This document shows positions 8,634 through 20,510 of a stretch of 64,000 bases of DNA, in pieces. Source of the DNA: Hygrocybe punicea (Eukaryota > Basidiomycota > Agaricomycetes > Agaricales > Hygrophoraceae); contig OY744468.1 of the NCBI GenBank assembly GCA_963556145.1, positions 3,472,001 to 3,536,000 of the forward strand, given 5' to 3'. The translations under genes were made by a program, and so were the position numbers. The notes beneath the pieces were generated by a model. That model saw nothing but the letters and a program-made list of their open reading frames with translations. It made no database searches and was not told where the DNA came from. Numbering within the stretch: the first letter of the stretch is position 1; every line of letters starts with the position of its first letter.

Positions 8634-10965
8634 ATGTCTCCTCCACCACAGCCACTGGACCACTCTGAAGGACGGGCGCACCTCCTGAACGGGGTGCTTT
8701 ACTACTCCCCCAATTCCTCCCGCAGTATATCCCCTCCTCCACCCAAACCGCCTCACCTCCTCACGACCAATGTTTTCCAGACCCGATCGCCCGGCCGCCT
8801 GCAGGATTACCAACATCCCCGGTGGTGGACCTCGGTGTTCGGTTATCTGAGCTTCTTGCCAGTCCATCCCTCATTCAGTGGCTATCCATTCGACCGCCTC
8901 GCCCACGTGCCGCCCCTCGAGAAGGAGGAGGGGGGATTCCGCCTTCGTCCCTACCTCACCAGCCATTGGCTTTGGCTCGAGCAAAGGCTGGTCCACGCCA
9001 TCGCCTTGTTGGCGCAGAAATACCCTGTTGCTGTCCTACTGCCTTGGCACCCCTCCGCATGGGGCTATGGACAACCTCACAAAAGCCACTACATCGCGTG
9101 ATGGCGTGCCATCATTTCGAGGGACTGGTTTGTAGTTTCCATGGCCGCCCTCTCCTTTCTCATGGCTGCAGGAGAGTCACACTTCCACGACGCCCTCATC
9201 CCGGACTGGTTTACCCGGTTGGCAGAGGCTGGCTTTGACCAGTCCTGGTTGGCAGGGGTCGCTTCGTCTTCTGTCCACACCTTTTCGTCATTTGCTCCTT
9301 GCATAGGGGTCTTCCTAGACCTATTGGATCCCGAAAAAACGCAACCAGCAGTGGAGTGGTTCTGTCATTACCACGTCCCTGTTTGGTATCCTTGGAGAGC
9401 GGAAGAAGCACAAGCCATTCGCCAGCACACCTGGCTCCAGGGTTTGGCTCCTCCTCCCCATAAACTACAGGACACGACCACTTTCTTCACCTCTGCTCCC
9501 TCAGCATCTTCACATCTCCTCACCACGGTGCCTTCAGCTTCACAGGACCCCCAGGACCAAGCAAGCCCAGCTCTTTCCAGCACCCATCCCACGAAGGCCC
9601 AGCCCACGTGGAAGGACTTCTTTGCTGAGCGCGAAAGGATGAATGCTCAGAAGCTGGAGAAGGAATCCCCTTCAGCTCGTCAGACTCGGTTGAATCGTGA
9701 GCGCAATCCACCCACCGTTAGCGCGAAAGTATTTGAATGGGTCAAAAGCGACGAGATTCCTTCGCAGCTCATACGTAAGGCAGTTCTGCGGAGTGCGAGA
9801 GAAGAAACGTTAGGGAATTATGGGGCAAATCAGCGACGCTATGATGCTTTCTGGAATGAATGGGACTGTTGTGAGGAGTTTGGGCTGGAGGATGACCACG
9901 ACAACGAGGACAATGATTACGATGAGGATTTCTGGGGGCCACGGCAAGAGGAGATTCAACCAGATCCTGATCACAACCCTGGAATCCGAACCCAGAGGTC
10001 ACCGTCGCCACCCCTCATGGCAGATGACATTCAGCCCGTGAAGGAAACGCCGGACATGTACGAAATCATGCACCTGTTATCCATGCACCACGGATTCGTG
10101 CTGCCAATACCGGTTCCCCATCTGGCTCGCCCCATGGAACCCCAGGCCATACAGGCCTTCCTTCGCGCGGTCGGATTAACACGACAGGATGATCCCATCT
10201 TCGCGACAGGTCTCAGCGCGATTGCCTTAAATTTTTTTGAAGCCCTTGTCTCGGGTCTGCAACCTGAGCAACCTTTGTGGGACTTGAGTCGGGACAGCCG
10301 CCAGCCTCTGGTCCTGACAGATCGCATCAAGCGCCGTCGCCGTCTGCCGTCTGGGCTTTATTTCTTTGACTTTGGGCGAGCTGCGACCGTCCCATGGAAG
10401 ATCGCCGTCTCTCAACCTGCTGACGTGCTTTACATCTGCAGATTGGATGCTGGGTGTCAGGAAGTAGACATTGCTCGAAACCTTCTGCAGAGGGGAATTC
10501 AATTCCAAACTCTTCACCCCCTTAGGGAAATTCCCAGCTCGCTGTCATTCTGCCCCTCCACCGTTCCCATTCGACTCTCCGGGTACAAATTCTCAAGAAG
10601 AGACTATGACACATATCTGCACCAGCGTGCCGTGATCTTGAGTGGTCATGGGGGTCGAGCAGCATTTCTCCGAGGTGGGGTTTTGTGGCGTCTGGCTGTG
10701 CAGGAAACAAGCTTCTACACCGTCTTACAAGGCCCGTCATCTGCGGTACTCCTGCATCGGGATGGGTTCTCAGTTCAAGATAGCAATTTGGTTGATTGCC
10801 TCTGGGATGATGACTTGAGCGAGGATGAGATCCTTTTACTTTGTGGGACGTATATCTGTTACACTGGTATGTTTGTGCTTTTAATTTACCAAACCTGATG
10901 GGCTCCCTGTTAGGTAATGGCGCCCAGACCGCCACGGTATCTTGGTTTCCCCTGCCCTGGACGTA
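8634..10965 (+). pseudogene. Host-type hypothetical protein, in-frame TGA, 3' end lost to A2
   Basis: One reading frame runs from ATG at 8634 (start MSPPPQPLDH) for about 740 codons to a GT donor at 10867. It is broken only by a TGA at 9099-9101 in the context HYIA-stop-WRAIISRDWF, where a CGA Arg codon is the simplest ancestor. After a 47-nt intron (GT-AG, 10867-10913) the frame continues NGAQTATVSWFPLPWT and is cut by the 3' end of A2. The protein is Trp- and Pro-rich, with an acidic stretch near the middle (EDDHDNEDNDYDEDF). It resembles a repeated Agaricomycete hypothetical family by recollection only; no function is known. The GC content is far above the neighbouring transposons. The region 8396-8633 upstream has no supported gene and may hold the promoter. 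Confidence 0.75.
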
Positions 10966-11004
10966 CTTGTTTAGTGGGCCAGTGCTGCGCATGGCATGAA
11001 CGAG

Positions 11005-11412
11005 TTCTTTTTTCCCCCTCCTCACTTCTTTATTGAATTAAGCAATAAGATGAAATTGCATAAAGCATATTACATATGGCATCAGATATATAGCATGTGT
11101 TGCATATTGCATATTATTCTAATAAGCCCACCTCCCACCTCTGCAACATATAAATTAATATAAAATAAAACTACATAAAGTGTCTTAAGTCTTCATCAAC
11201 CTTCTCTCTCCCTGCCATCTCCCCTGTGTTGCATCATCATGCAACACTCTCAGCCATGAAGCAACAGGTCAACTGCCAAACACAACTGCCCCCCAAACAG
11301 TGTGCTGACAATTAACTCACATTTGCTCAACCCTACTTCTCCACAACCTTGAATGTTGCACAACAGATGAACACATGAAGACAGCCGTCGTGCTTGACCT
11401 CAAGGAGGATGC
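11005..11412 (-). other. 3' UTR of A2
   Basis: This 0.4-kb stretch lies between the ORF stop and the 3' terminal repeat. It has no ORF. The same sequence makes up the 3' third of the non-autonomous elements N1 and N5-N8, which shows that they borrowed this tail from an autonomous partner. Confidence 0.75.
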
Positions 11413-14400
11413 TCAAAGACTCTGAGCATAAATAGCTAGTACAAGGTTTCTCTTTTTACAGTGTCTGATATCATGGTCTGAAAGTTGTGTACGGTCAGTG
11501 TCTCTGGAACAAGAGTTGCCTGTAATCATTCCATCATGATACCATACTTGTTTCTGTGCAGCAATAATACGTGAGGTGAAATGATATTGACCATGATATA
11601 CAATGCCTCTAAGTTCTATGTCTTTGTGCCAGTCTCTAAAACAAATTCTAGTCTATGACTGGTTTCAATATTTTTGAATGGATACTCTAGAACAAGAATG
11701 TGTGGTGCTTCATTATAAAATACAAGTTGATTCATTCTGCTGTTGCAATCAGGACATCTTCTATTGGTTTTCTGTGACAAGGTATCAACCCAATTCATGG
11801 TTGACTGTTTAATAGTGTCATCAGCATGTAACACGTAGCCTAGTCTGTCATCAATGGGTTCTTCTGCAAAGTCACATTGAGAACATTCATGTTGAGAAGA
11901 GGCTACAATGTCATTGACTTTAAATAACTCCATAGCCAGATTGGCAACACTGATGCCCAAAGTGCCTCTAGGAAAGTCTGTAGGATTCATGTTATGCAGT
12001 GTAGTTCTAAGGTGGTCTCTTAGCTGTTCAAATGCCACATTTTGGTGCAACACCTGTGGAAAACCATGAGACAATGTGGTCAAATGATCATTCATGCTTC
12101 TGAATACTGTGGACCACTCTGCATGATTGTCTTTCCACAGTTCAAACAGAATGACCAACAATGAGTCATATGCACAGCTGTAGTCATTTCTATCCCAGAT
12201 CAGTCCAGCTGGAGAGTTAATGACCTGTTGCTTGCCTGTGGATCCTTTGTTGACATGGTCTTTTGTGATCCGAGGCCTTTTAACTACTGGTTCATTGTTT
12301 GTGTCAAGTGAATGTTTTGGGGTTGAACCAATAGCAACTGAACCTTGTGCTGGAACAAATGAAGTTGAAATTACAGCTGCTTTCTGTTTTCCTTTGCCTT
12401 TTTCAACCAATTGCCATGGGCCGTCAGGGACTGTATGAGTCAACAATAGTGGATCAGTTCGTGACCATTTAATGGCATTGTCAGTCTTTGCAGGAACATA
12501 GTGAATTCCCTTCCACTGCTGAAAGTTTCGAAGCATAACTGAGCATGTCCCAGCTTGAATGTGATCAGGCAATTGTCCTTCATATCTAATCCTCATAATC
12601 TCATCAAGCAATTCTAGTTCTCTAAATTCTTGTCTAAGATATCCAGAACATCCTCTAGTAATTACTTTAGTGTCAAAGCCTTGGATAATAACAGTTCCAG
12701 TAGCAGAAGCACTTCTAGACAATGAAGAATAATATGACATATGGTTGAAGCAACTGTTTAAATGCACAACAATCAATGGACGTGTTTTTCCTTGAGCAGC
12801 ATGAGCAGTCATTGCAAAGTTAGGAAGTACCCAGACTTGTTGTCTCTCAATGGATTCCTTCAGGTCACTGGGAAATACACACTGAATGGTCTTGGTGTTT
12901 TTTACAATGGGCACTACATTGTCAGGCAGTCCTGGAATCGGCACCAGCTTTGGAGGTTTGTCCAGTTCAACAAACAAAGTGTCAAGTACCCTTTTGCCAT
13001 GACTTGCTTTCATTGACTGCCAGCCAACAACAAATCCTTCTTGTCCTTTTGTAATGCAGAGCTCAGTGGCATCATTGTTTCGAAGCATCACAGGCATCCC
13101 AAGACACAATGAGAGTTTTCCAGCAAAGTTGTCAGTTGCAGCATGTCGCACTTTCCATATCTCTCTTTGCGTATCAAAGTCTATGTCACTGGATTGATGT
13201 ATAGCTTTAGATTTGGACTTGCTTCTCACGGAATCCTTGTCTTTTCCCCACTTGTCAATAGAATAGAAGTTGGTCAAGTTCTGGTTGGTGTCAGAAGCAA
13301 ATCTTTCACATCCAAGAAGATTAATCTGATCCTTCTGTGAGTGAATGCCACATATGATAGGAACATTTCTAAAATCTTTGGAGGCAACATTGGGCTGATC
13401 TGGACGTTTGCCTGCAATTCTGCTTCTCAAAAATTGAATGTCCTGTGCAGTACATTTGCCATAGCGCATGTTGACAAGGGTGGTTCTGAATAATGCATCC
13501 TCAGCTGTTTGGGTTCTCTGTCTCACAACTGTGGTCACTTGATGCCAGAGTGCTTTTCCAATGGCAGTTTCCTGAGAGTGTGTTGTCAATGCTGATGTGA
13601 TCTGAGTGCCAACTGTTCCACTGTACAATGGTGCACCTCCAACTGGTGGTAACTGAGCAAAGTCTCCAGCAAATATCATGTTGATTCCACCAAATGGCAT
13701 GTCATGTATGTTCAAAGCTTTAGCCAGTCTAGCACTGATTTTGTAGAGATCATGACAAGACAACATTGAGACTTCATCAATGAAAATATAGTCAACTCCT
13801 TCTAGTCTACCTTTGAGCTGAGCAATGCCTATTGCTTCATTTCTATTTGACATGTTTGGATTGATGCCCAGGAAGTGGTGATAAGTTGAGCCATTTTGCA
13901 GATCTGCAGAAGTACCAGTAGGACCAAGAATAACAAATCTGTGAGACTCATGTGCAGTGTCAAAGAAATCAACAACTGCTTTGATGACCTGTGATTTTCC
14001 AGTGCCAGCCATTCCAGCAATATTCATTTTCAACTGGTCACTGCTGGGAGAGGAAGCATGATTTGCAATAATCCTAAAGGCTCTTTTTTGCTCAGTGTTC
14101 AGGCTGAATTTTCTGACTGTGGCATCAATTAGCTGTTGTCTGTGTACATTTTCAGCTCTGAAAGTTTGCATCAAGTATGATTGGTCTACAATCAGTACCT
14201 CATTTTCATTTGAATCAGTGTATGTTTTATGTGAAATAGACTTGGAATTTGCAAAATTGTGTTGATTGCGCTCATCTAGTACTTCTTGTCTCTGTTCATG
14301 AACAAGTTGTTTCCATTGAGTACCAGGTTGATTCATTTCAACTTCAAGTGGAGCAGAATTTACAGTAATAGAACCATCTGGACATGGATCAAGCCAACCA

Positions 14401-15579
14401 ATGTTTCTGACAATGTTTTCAGTGGCATCCATTTGAGCTTTGATTAGTCTACCATGTCGACCAAGTTCAGAATATTTGTTAGTTCCATAATCTGCAGTAT
14501 TCTTTTCTTGCTCATAATTGTCATCTCCAAAGTCACCACCATTTTGAATGTTGTCATCATCCAAGTGTGATATCATGTCTGAAGTCATAAATTGAGGACA
14601 AGTACCATCTAACACTGCTCCTTGTCTAAGCTGAGCAGAATAGTCATCTCTAGCATCAAGGCATTCATATCTCAGATTAAAGTTGTCCATGATCTCTAAT
14701 TGTCTAACAGTAAAATTCATGATCAGTCAATGCTTCATCCCATGATTCCAGTTCACTTTTCAGGTCATGACCAGATCTCCATGGTTTAAATAGAGTGAGC
14801 ATTGTGGTGCAATAATATTCTCTGTCTCCTCTATCACGTCTGGGCAGTGAACCACCAACAAAGTTTGGAACAACATGCTTCTTCTTTTCACTGAATTCTA
14901 GGCAGTGTGTTTCATACAATGGGTGATCTTCTAGAAAAAGCTTGGTATCTTCTTGGACAGACTCAGTGCTATCAGACTCATTGTCTTCTGAATCACATTC
15001 TATGAAATTGTCATCATCTTTGATATTCAGATCATCAAACTCTATGGTCAAGTCATTACTGGTAGATACATTAGATTTCGAAGTTTTTTCTGAGTTGAAG
15101 GTTGTGAATCTGTTTGCAAAAAGTCTAATTCATCATCACTGTTGATTTCATCATGAGGTGGTTGAATATTTCTCTTGACTCTTTCTGCACCCTGTACCCA
15201 TTCATATAAATTCATGTCTTCATAATAAGCTGGTCTGTAAATATAGTCATGCACAGCAGATAGTCCTATGAATTTTTCCTTTTGATTGTGCAATACTACT
15301 TTTTCAGAATCAACTTGCATGTCATTCTTGTCATCTGGATTCCATGCTTTTAAGTACTTCTCTCACATAGTTTCTCCAGTAGACAGGAATGAATTTGTGA
15401 CTGGTATAATGGTCAGGGTTGCCAAGCAGATACATTGCAGCCATTGGACTACCAATTTCAAGTTTTGCAGTTAAAGCGTTTATGATCTGGGTGATAAGTT
15501 TTCTAGCTTTGTCTTTTCTTTTCATGGATCGTCCAAGCATTTCTGAGTTTCTGTCAAACACACTTCTAATAGTATCAAA
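11413..15579 (-). pseudogene. Rep C-terminus, PIF1-like helicase and cysteine protease of A2
   Basis: The best open piece is 1,034 codons (11616-14720). Reading minus, it contains the VRQLEIMDNF linker, Walker A (GMAGTGKSQ, near 14020), Walker B DEVSM (near 13770), GDFAQLPPVGG (near 13660) and AAQGKTRPL (near 12785). It ends with a protease domain: Cys box NDYSCAYDSLLVIL (near 12165), two CxxC pairs, and the His box YHGQYHFTSRI, which lies in a shifted frame near 11580. The helicase unwinds DNA during rolling-circle transposition; the protease resembles ubiquitin-specific peptidases. Frameshifts near 15325, 15060, 14707 and 11620 disable the copy; the last is a one-base loss relative to the 58.6-kb copy. 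Confidence 0.88.
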
Positions 15580-15691
15580 TTACGAGTTCTTTTAATTTAT
15601 TAAAAGACTTGTTCTTTATCAGACCTGGTTCAGTGAGGGTTCGTAATTAATTAATTAATTGATAAAGTTGATTGCATGTAGGGAACTTTCA
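15580..15691 (+). mobile_element. Truncated 5' end of a Helitron-like copy (N3)
   Basis: A complete 5' hairpin with TAAT repeats starts next to the A of an A2 Rep-domain codon (ATCAAA flank). After about 95 bp it departs from the family consensus (GCATGTAGGGAACTTTCA) and gives way to another 5' end. Either a later insertion or a recombination cut it short. Confidence 0.8.
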
Positions 15692-16520
15692 TTACGAGTT
15701 CTTTTAATTTATTAAAAGACTCGTTCTTTATCAGACCTGGTTCAGTGAGGATTCGTAATTAATTAATTAATTGATTAATTAATTAATTAATAAAGTTGAT
15801 TGCCTATAGACAAAAATTTTTTGGGCAAGAGATATGATTCTACTTCTGATACCAGAAAATAACACCATGTTGGGGCCATGTGTGGACAAGCTTACATAAA
15901 TCCAAATATGGGTTGCCTCAGAAAAGACACATTACCTTCAAATTATATTCAAAATATTCGTACTGACTTCAATTCTTATCGGAATCAGCTGAAAATTGAA
16001 CTGCTGACTAATATAACCATTTTGGGCAAGGTGTGACAGTCACATGTGACCAATCTAACCATATAAGGCAATTTCTGATATTATATAGCAAATTTTTTAC
16101 TGATCGCAATGGTGACAGTCACATGTGACCAGTCTAATCATATAAGGCAATTTTTACAAAGTTTGCTAAATTTTATATTGATCATCATAACATTCATTGC
16201 ACGCTACCAATATAACTATATAACATAATGATACAAGTTTTATCATATGTTTTGGTCCTTGTAGTCTAATTTGAGCTTTAGTAAACAAATACAAATAGAT
16301 GTAAACAACGACAAATCATGTTCTCTTTTAGAAATATTATCACTGGACATTTGTGAGTGATGTTGCAACTTGGCCTTTGGGACAAACAAATACAAATAAA
16401 CAAACCCAATATGGTTAGATTACTTTGTATTTCAATTTTGGTTTTGGTCAATTTTATTACATAATCATAATTATGTAATCATTAGTCAGATCACCATTTG
16501 AATCCAGACTGTGAACCTTC
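15692..16520 (+). mobile_element. 5' region of an A1-type Helitron copy (N4), cut by LINE
   Basis: It starts with a complete 5' hairpin at 15692 (flank A) and follows the A1 leader, including two GTCACATGTGAC iterons and the ATTACATAATCATAATTATG stretch. It stops at GTGAACCTTC, where the LINE poly(A) begins. The A1 leader continues past this point, so the copy probably extended further before the LINE arrived. No coding sequence is present. Confidence 0.85.
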
Positions 16521-17013
16521 TTTTTTTTTTTTTTTTTTTTTTTTTTGTCAGATTTATTGTCCCGCAGGGTTGTACCCTATATCGGACGTTACATGTGGGC
16601 AAAGAGTATACTAGTGAAGTAGAAAAAATATATGAAAATTGGGATCCGTCCCAATTCCTGCGCCTCTGGTTTACGAATGTAGACACGACGGAGTAAGTCC
16701 CCCGTGACCCCAGCATATCCAATGCTGTTTTAGACGTCTGGCCTGGCTGTGAGGGTGCCCGATGGTGCTAGTGGAAGTTGCGTTGTGGGGGGGTCTAGAC
16801 CGTATAAGTGCACGAGGAAGATGGGGCCGCAGGGTGGAGAAGGTGTGATGAAAGGGTGATCGTCTGTTGATGCTGTTTGTACGGTGTGAACGACGTTGAG
16901 GTCGGGCGGGCGGGGGCGGCGTAGATCTTGATGTGAGCGAGCGTGTGTGGGGGTGGCGGTGGCGGTGGGGAGTTATCAGTGACGGAAATAGCGCTGATGA
17001 TGGGTAAAGTCAG

Positions 17014-20000
17014 TCAAGTGTGGATCGGGTTGCGAATGTCACCGAAGGAGTCCTTGAGTCTGCCTGTGCGGCGTACGAATTTTAGTAGCTCTGAAATGCC
17101 TTTCTTGTTGTTGAGGAGGTAGGTGAGGGATCGGGCTTGTGTTCTAAGTGAGTTAGTCAGTGAGTGACGTGCGTTACGGTAGAGTGGACAGTCGAAGAGG
17201 AAATGGTGTACGGTTTCCTTCGCTTGGGCGCATTTGGGGCAGGTTTCGGTATCGGATTTCTTGATTTTCTGTAGATAGGCGTTGAGTGGGAGATGTCCCG
17301 TGCATATTTGTGTGAGTAGACTAGTCTGGGGGCGAGTTAAGTCAAGTGTAGTTTTAAGGAAATTGTTACAGGGGAAGTCAGGGTCGATACGGGTGAATCG
17401 TGTGTATCGTGGCGATCGTTGCCAGGCATCCTTCCATTGTAATATTAATTGCTTATTGAATGATTGTTTGAGGGCCGAGGCGTTGGAGGGCAGGGGCTTG
17501 AGTCGAAGGGCGTGGGGTAGGGAGTGTCATGGGCTGGTAGTTCCTCTCGCTGCTGCTTTGGCCTCTGTGTCGGCTTGTTCATTCCCGGGGACGTCACTGT
17601 GGCTTGATATCCATTTGATAGTAATAACGAGGAGGTGGTTGGTGTCGGTGAGACGTCGGACCGCTTTGTGGAAGATGTCTAGTGTGTGTTGACCGGATTT
17701 AGGGCTTGTTCTGGTGAAGGTTAGTGCATGTATTGTTGGTTGGCAATCAATGTAAATGGAGACGTCACGTAGGAGTATTTCACGGCTTAGTAAGTGTAAG
17801 GCGAGGGTGCCAGCTATGTTTTCTGCCTCGACGTTGTGGTGAGAGTCACTGGGTCCTAGGTGGTAGCGGAGTGTTCTGGCTTGTGTACGTCCATTGCGAT
17901 ATAGAACCGCCGCTGCGCCCACGCCTCCTTCGAGTGTGGAGCTGTCCGTGTATATTTTTATGTCTGCATTGTCGTTGTCGTGTTGTTCTATGGATTTGTC
18001 TCTGGAGTCGGGTATGGAGGTGTGGAAAGGGGGGGGGGGGGTATGTGAGTGCGTTGGGCGTATGGGTTCTATGTCATGTGGGTCGATATGGAAGAGGTGG
18101 GTGAGTGTGTGGAGGGGGGATCTGTGTCTGGCGACGAGGTGTTTCGCACAACGCCGTATAAGAGCGTGTAGTGGGTGTGAGGTGGGGAGGGATGCCATTC
18201 TGATGACTGATCTGTGACAAACTTTGTGCATTAGTAAGTCGACGGGCAGAATGCCAGCGTGGAGATCAAGTAGGTCGTTTGGAGTAGTTCTGAGCGCTCC
18301 AGTGATGGGTATAGATGCCAGGTGTTGGGTTTTTGTGAGCTTGCGCATCGCTCTGACTGAGCCTTTTCTATGGGTGCCGTTTGTCATCTTGTGGACCGGG
18401 GTGTACCAAACGTCGGCTGCATAAGTCATTTTTGGGATAGCCACGGCCGTATATAACCGTCGCATTAGCTTTCTGGGGACGCCTGATTTGGGCCATGCTA
18501 TTCTGCGAAAGAGATGGATCCATTTGGTGGTCTTGGCGATAGCGTGTTCTCGCTGTTCGTGCCATCGGAGGTGCTGGTCCATGATGATGCCAAGGAAATG
18601 ATGTGTCTTGATGGGTTTAATGAGGGTGTCGTTGAGCGCGAGTGGGGGCCTCGAAATGTTGGTGCGCTGTGAGAAGTCTATCAGCGCGAATTTGCTGGTT
18701 TCAAATTTAGAATTGTGGTCCTTGGACCAGGTGAAGGCTCCGTCTTGCTTTGTCATGATGTTTTTGATGAGTCTGTTGGTTGTCGTGAAGTTTTTGCCCT
18801 CTACGTATATGGCGGCATCGTCTACGAATGCCACAGCGAGTTCGTGTTTGCCTATGGGGATGTCGAGTAAATCAGCGTTATAGAATAAATATATTATCAT
18901 GGATATCGGGTCGCCTTGGCCGATGCCATTTTTGAGGAGGATCGGGCCGGAGATATAGTCATCGAAGGCGAGGTGGGTTGTGCGGTCCGTTAGGATGTTG
19001 TTGATAAGTTGGATAATGGGTTCGGGGATGCGTCTTTTTCTCATGTTGTGGAGCAGCCGCTCCATGACCGCGTTCGGAAATGCCCCTTCGATATCCAAAA
19101 ATAGGATTGCGGCTACTCTTTTGTTCCGCCAAGCATGTTTGATGCGATGAACTAGGACATGCATGGAGTCGGTAGTGATTCGTCCGGGTCGCCCGCCGAA
19201 GTGGTGGGAGGGTAGGAGTTGGTGTTCTTCGACCATGGTCGTTATGGTTTCTGCGATGATAGATGTCAGTAGTTTTGGGAGGGTATTGAGTAATACGATG
19301 GGGCGATAGGCTTTGGGGATGTCATATCTTGGTTTATCCGGTTTGCGTAGCGCGCTGGTGATGGAGTCCTTCCATGGGGCGTAATATATGTTGAGTGTGA
19401 GAATGGCGTTGAAGATGTTGTGGATGTGGTCCGAAATGAGTGCTGTGCATTCTTTGAGTACAATGTTGGGGATACCGTCCGGGCCCGGGGCTTTGAAGGG
19501 GAGAATTTTGGCGAGGTGTTTGAAGATAAGGTCTTTGGAGATGTGTGTCGTGTAGGGGACTCGATCTGGGTATAAGTAGTCTATTGGGACCGAGGAGTGT
19601 TCAGGTGGGGGGGGAAAGAAGGAGTTAGCGATGGCCCGGCTCTTGTCTTCGTTCGACGTTGCGTAAGTTATGTGGCCGTCCGGGTGGATTATTTCCAAGG
19701 TGGGGATGGAACACTTGCCGCCGTCTCCTCTGGGGTTGTCGCTGATGGGATTGGATACACACTTGTTAATCGTCCAGAGGTCGTCGTCGCTGGCTTCGTC
19801 GAGGAAGGCTGACCAGTGCTTTTCTTTGGCTTTGAGGATTTCATTACCGTATAGGTTGTGTGCGGCCCTATGTTCATCGTGGCTGGGGTGAGCGGCGTCT
19901 ATTCGGTGCTTATAGGATAGTCGACTTAGCCTGTTTTTATCTCGTTTGAGCTGGTTTAGTTGCGGAGTCCACCATCGTTTTGAGTGTGGGCATGGTGTGG

Positions 20001-20467
20001 AAATGGGGACTACGGCTTTGATAGTTGACTGTAGTACGTTGGTCAGTGTGGATATGGCGTCGTCTAGTTGTTGTTGGGAGGTAATGGGGGCTGTAGGGGG
20101 GTGTTGTCATAGTTGAGTGTCGAGGTGGGTGCGAAAGGTGTCCCAGTTTGTGTTGCGAAAGTTTCGTGATGGTTTGTCAGGTCTTAGTTGTGGGTGGAGA
20201 ACGATGGAGGTGGATATCGGTATGTGGTCGGTGCCGGTTGGGCGTAGTTCTGGTCTGGTATTACAGGAAAGTATAAGATTGCTTGTTTTGGCGGTGCAGA
20301 AGACGTTGTCTGTTCTGGTCCAATTCTTCGTTGCCATGGATTCGAGGGTGGGGAGGTTTTTGGGTAGCGTCATTATCATGTCGCAGTCGGCCGTGGCTTC
20401 GATGAGTAGTCTTGCTTGGGCTAGGGCGTTGGCGGTGAATAGGTGATGGTTTCGCTCTTCGTCCCAT
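17014..20467 (-). pseudogene. LINE ORF2: endonuclease end, reverse transcriptase, RNase H
   Basis: A single frame runs from WDEERNHHL at 20467 to a stop at 17014-17016, broken only by TGA codons at 20107-20109 and 17527-17529; both are explained by CGA-to-TGA decay. Visible in order: the endonuclease C-terminus with TGTDHIPIS; RT motifs APGPDGIPN, FLDIEGAFPN, NGIGQGDPIS and catalytic FVDDAAI; RNase H with IYTDSSTLEGG, the VEAENIA glutamate, IYIDCQ and SSHSDVPGNEQAD; then a CPKCAQAKETVHHFLFDC knuckle. Copy-and-paste retrotransposition is the family role. The first part of the endonuclease is missing, so the copy is dead on arrival as well as decayed. Confidence 0.88.
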
Positions 20468-20510
20468 ACCATATGCTATGGTGCGGCGACTTCAATAGAC
20501 ACCACCCTCT
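20468..20510 (+). other. Inverted 5' tip of the LINE (twin-priming scar)
   Basis: On the plus strand this piece reads CGDFNRHHPL, the endonuclease GDFN motif, opposite to the rest of the LINE. Its inner coordinate in the parent element abuts the forward part exactly: the inverted piece ends CACCCTCT and the forward part resumes ATGGGACGAAG, which together give RHHPLWDEE. Confidence 0.85.

Larger units (their letters stand above)
10966..15579 (-). mobile_element. Autonomous Helitron-like element A2, 5' part replaced
   Basis: The 3' terminus (plus strand CTTGTTTAGTGGGCCAGTGC) starts at 10966 against an A on the plus strand, that is T on the element strand. About 430 bp of 3' UTR follow, then the helicase-protease ORF on the minus strand. 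At 15579 the element is cut by the 5' end of another copy within the Rep domain, and its N-terminal half is not found beyond. It inserted into the last coding part of the host gene at 8.6-10.97 kb. Confidence 0.9.
16521..20510 (-). mobile_element. LINE, Tad/I-like, 5'-truncated with terminal inversion
   Basis: On the minus strand the order is partial endonuclease, reverse transcriptase, RNase H, a Cys-His knuckle, a 3' UTR of about 0.47 kb and a 26-nt poly(A) (T run at 16521-16546). The first 43 bp (20468-20510) are inverted. The left flank is a Helitron leader and the right flank is an unrelated Helitron ORF. I see no target-site duplication, so a deletion or a later rearrangement at the insertion is likely. 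The higher GC separates it from both flanks. Confidence 0.9.

Noticed and set aside
9099..9101. Stop-codon recoding or selenocysteine at TGA
   Set aside because: Six stops in unrelated elements fit C-to-T decay, and no recoding signal is visible.
9141..10898. ATG at 9141 as the start of a separate 585-codon gene
   Set aside because: The frame continues upstream of a single TGA to 8634 with the same composition and a plausible start; 9141 is an internal Met.
16500..16560. Target-site duplication for the LINE
   Set aside because: The sequence left of the poly(T) (CTGTGAACCTTC) does not recur beside 20510.
17282..18424. Plus-strand frames over the LINE
   Set aside because: They are antisense shadows of the reverse transcriptase and RNase H ORF.
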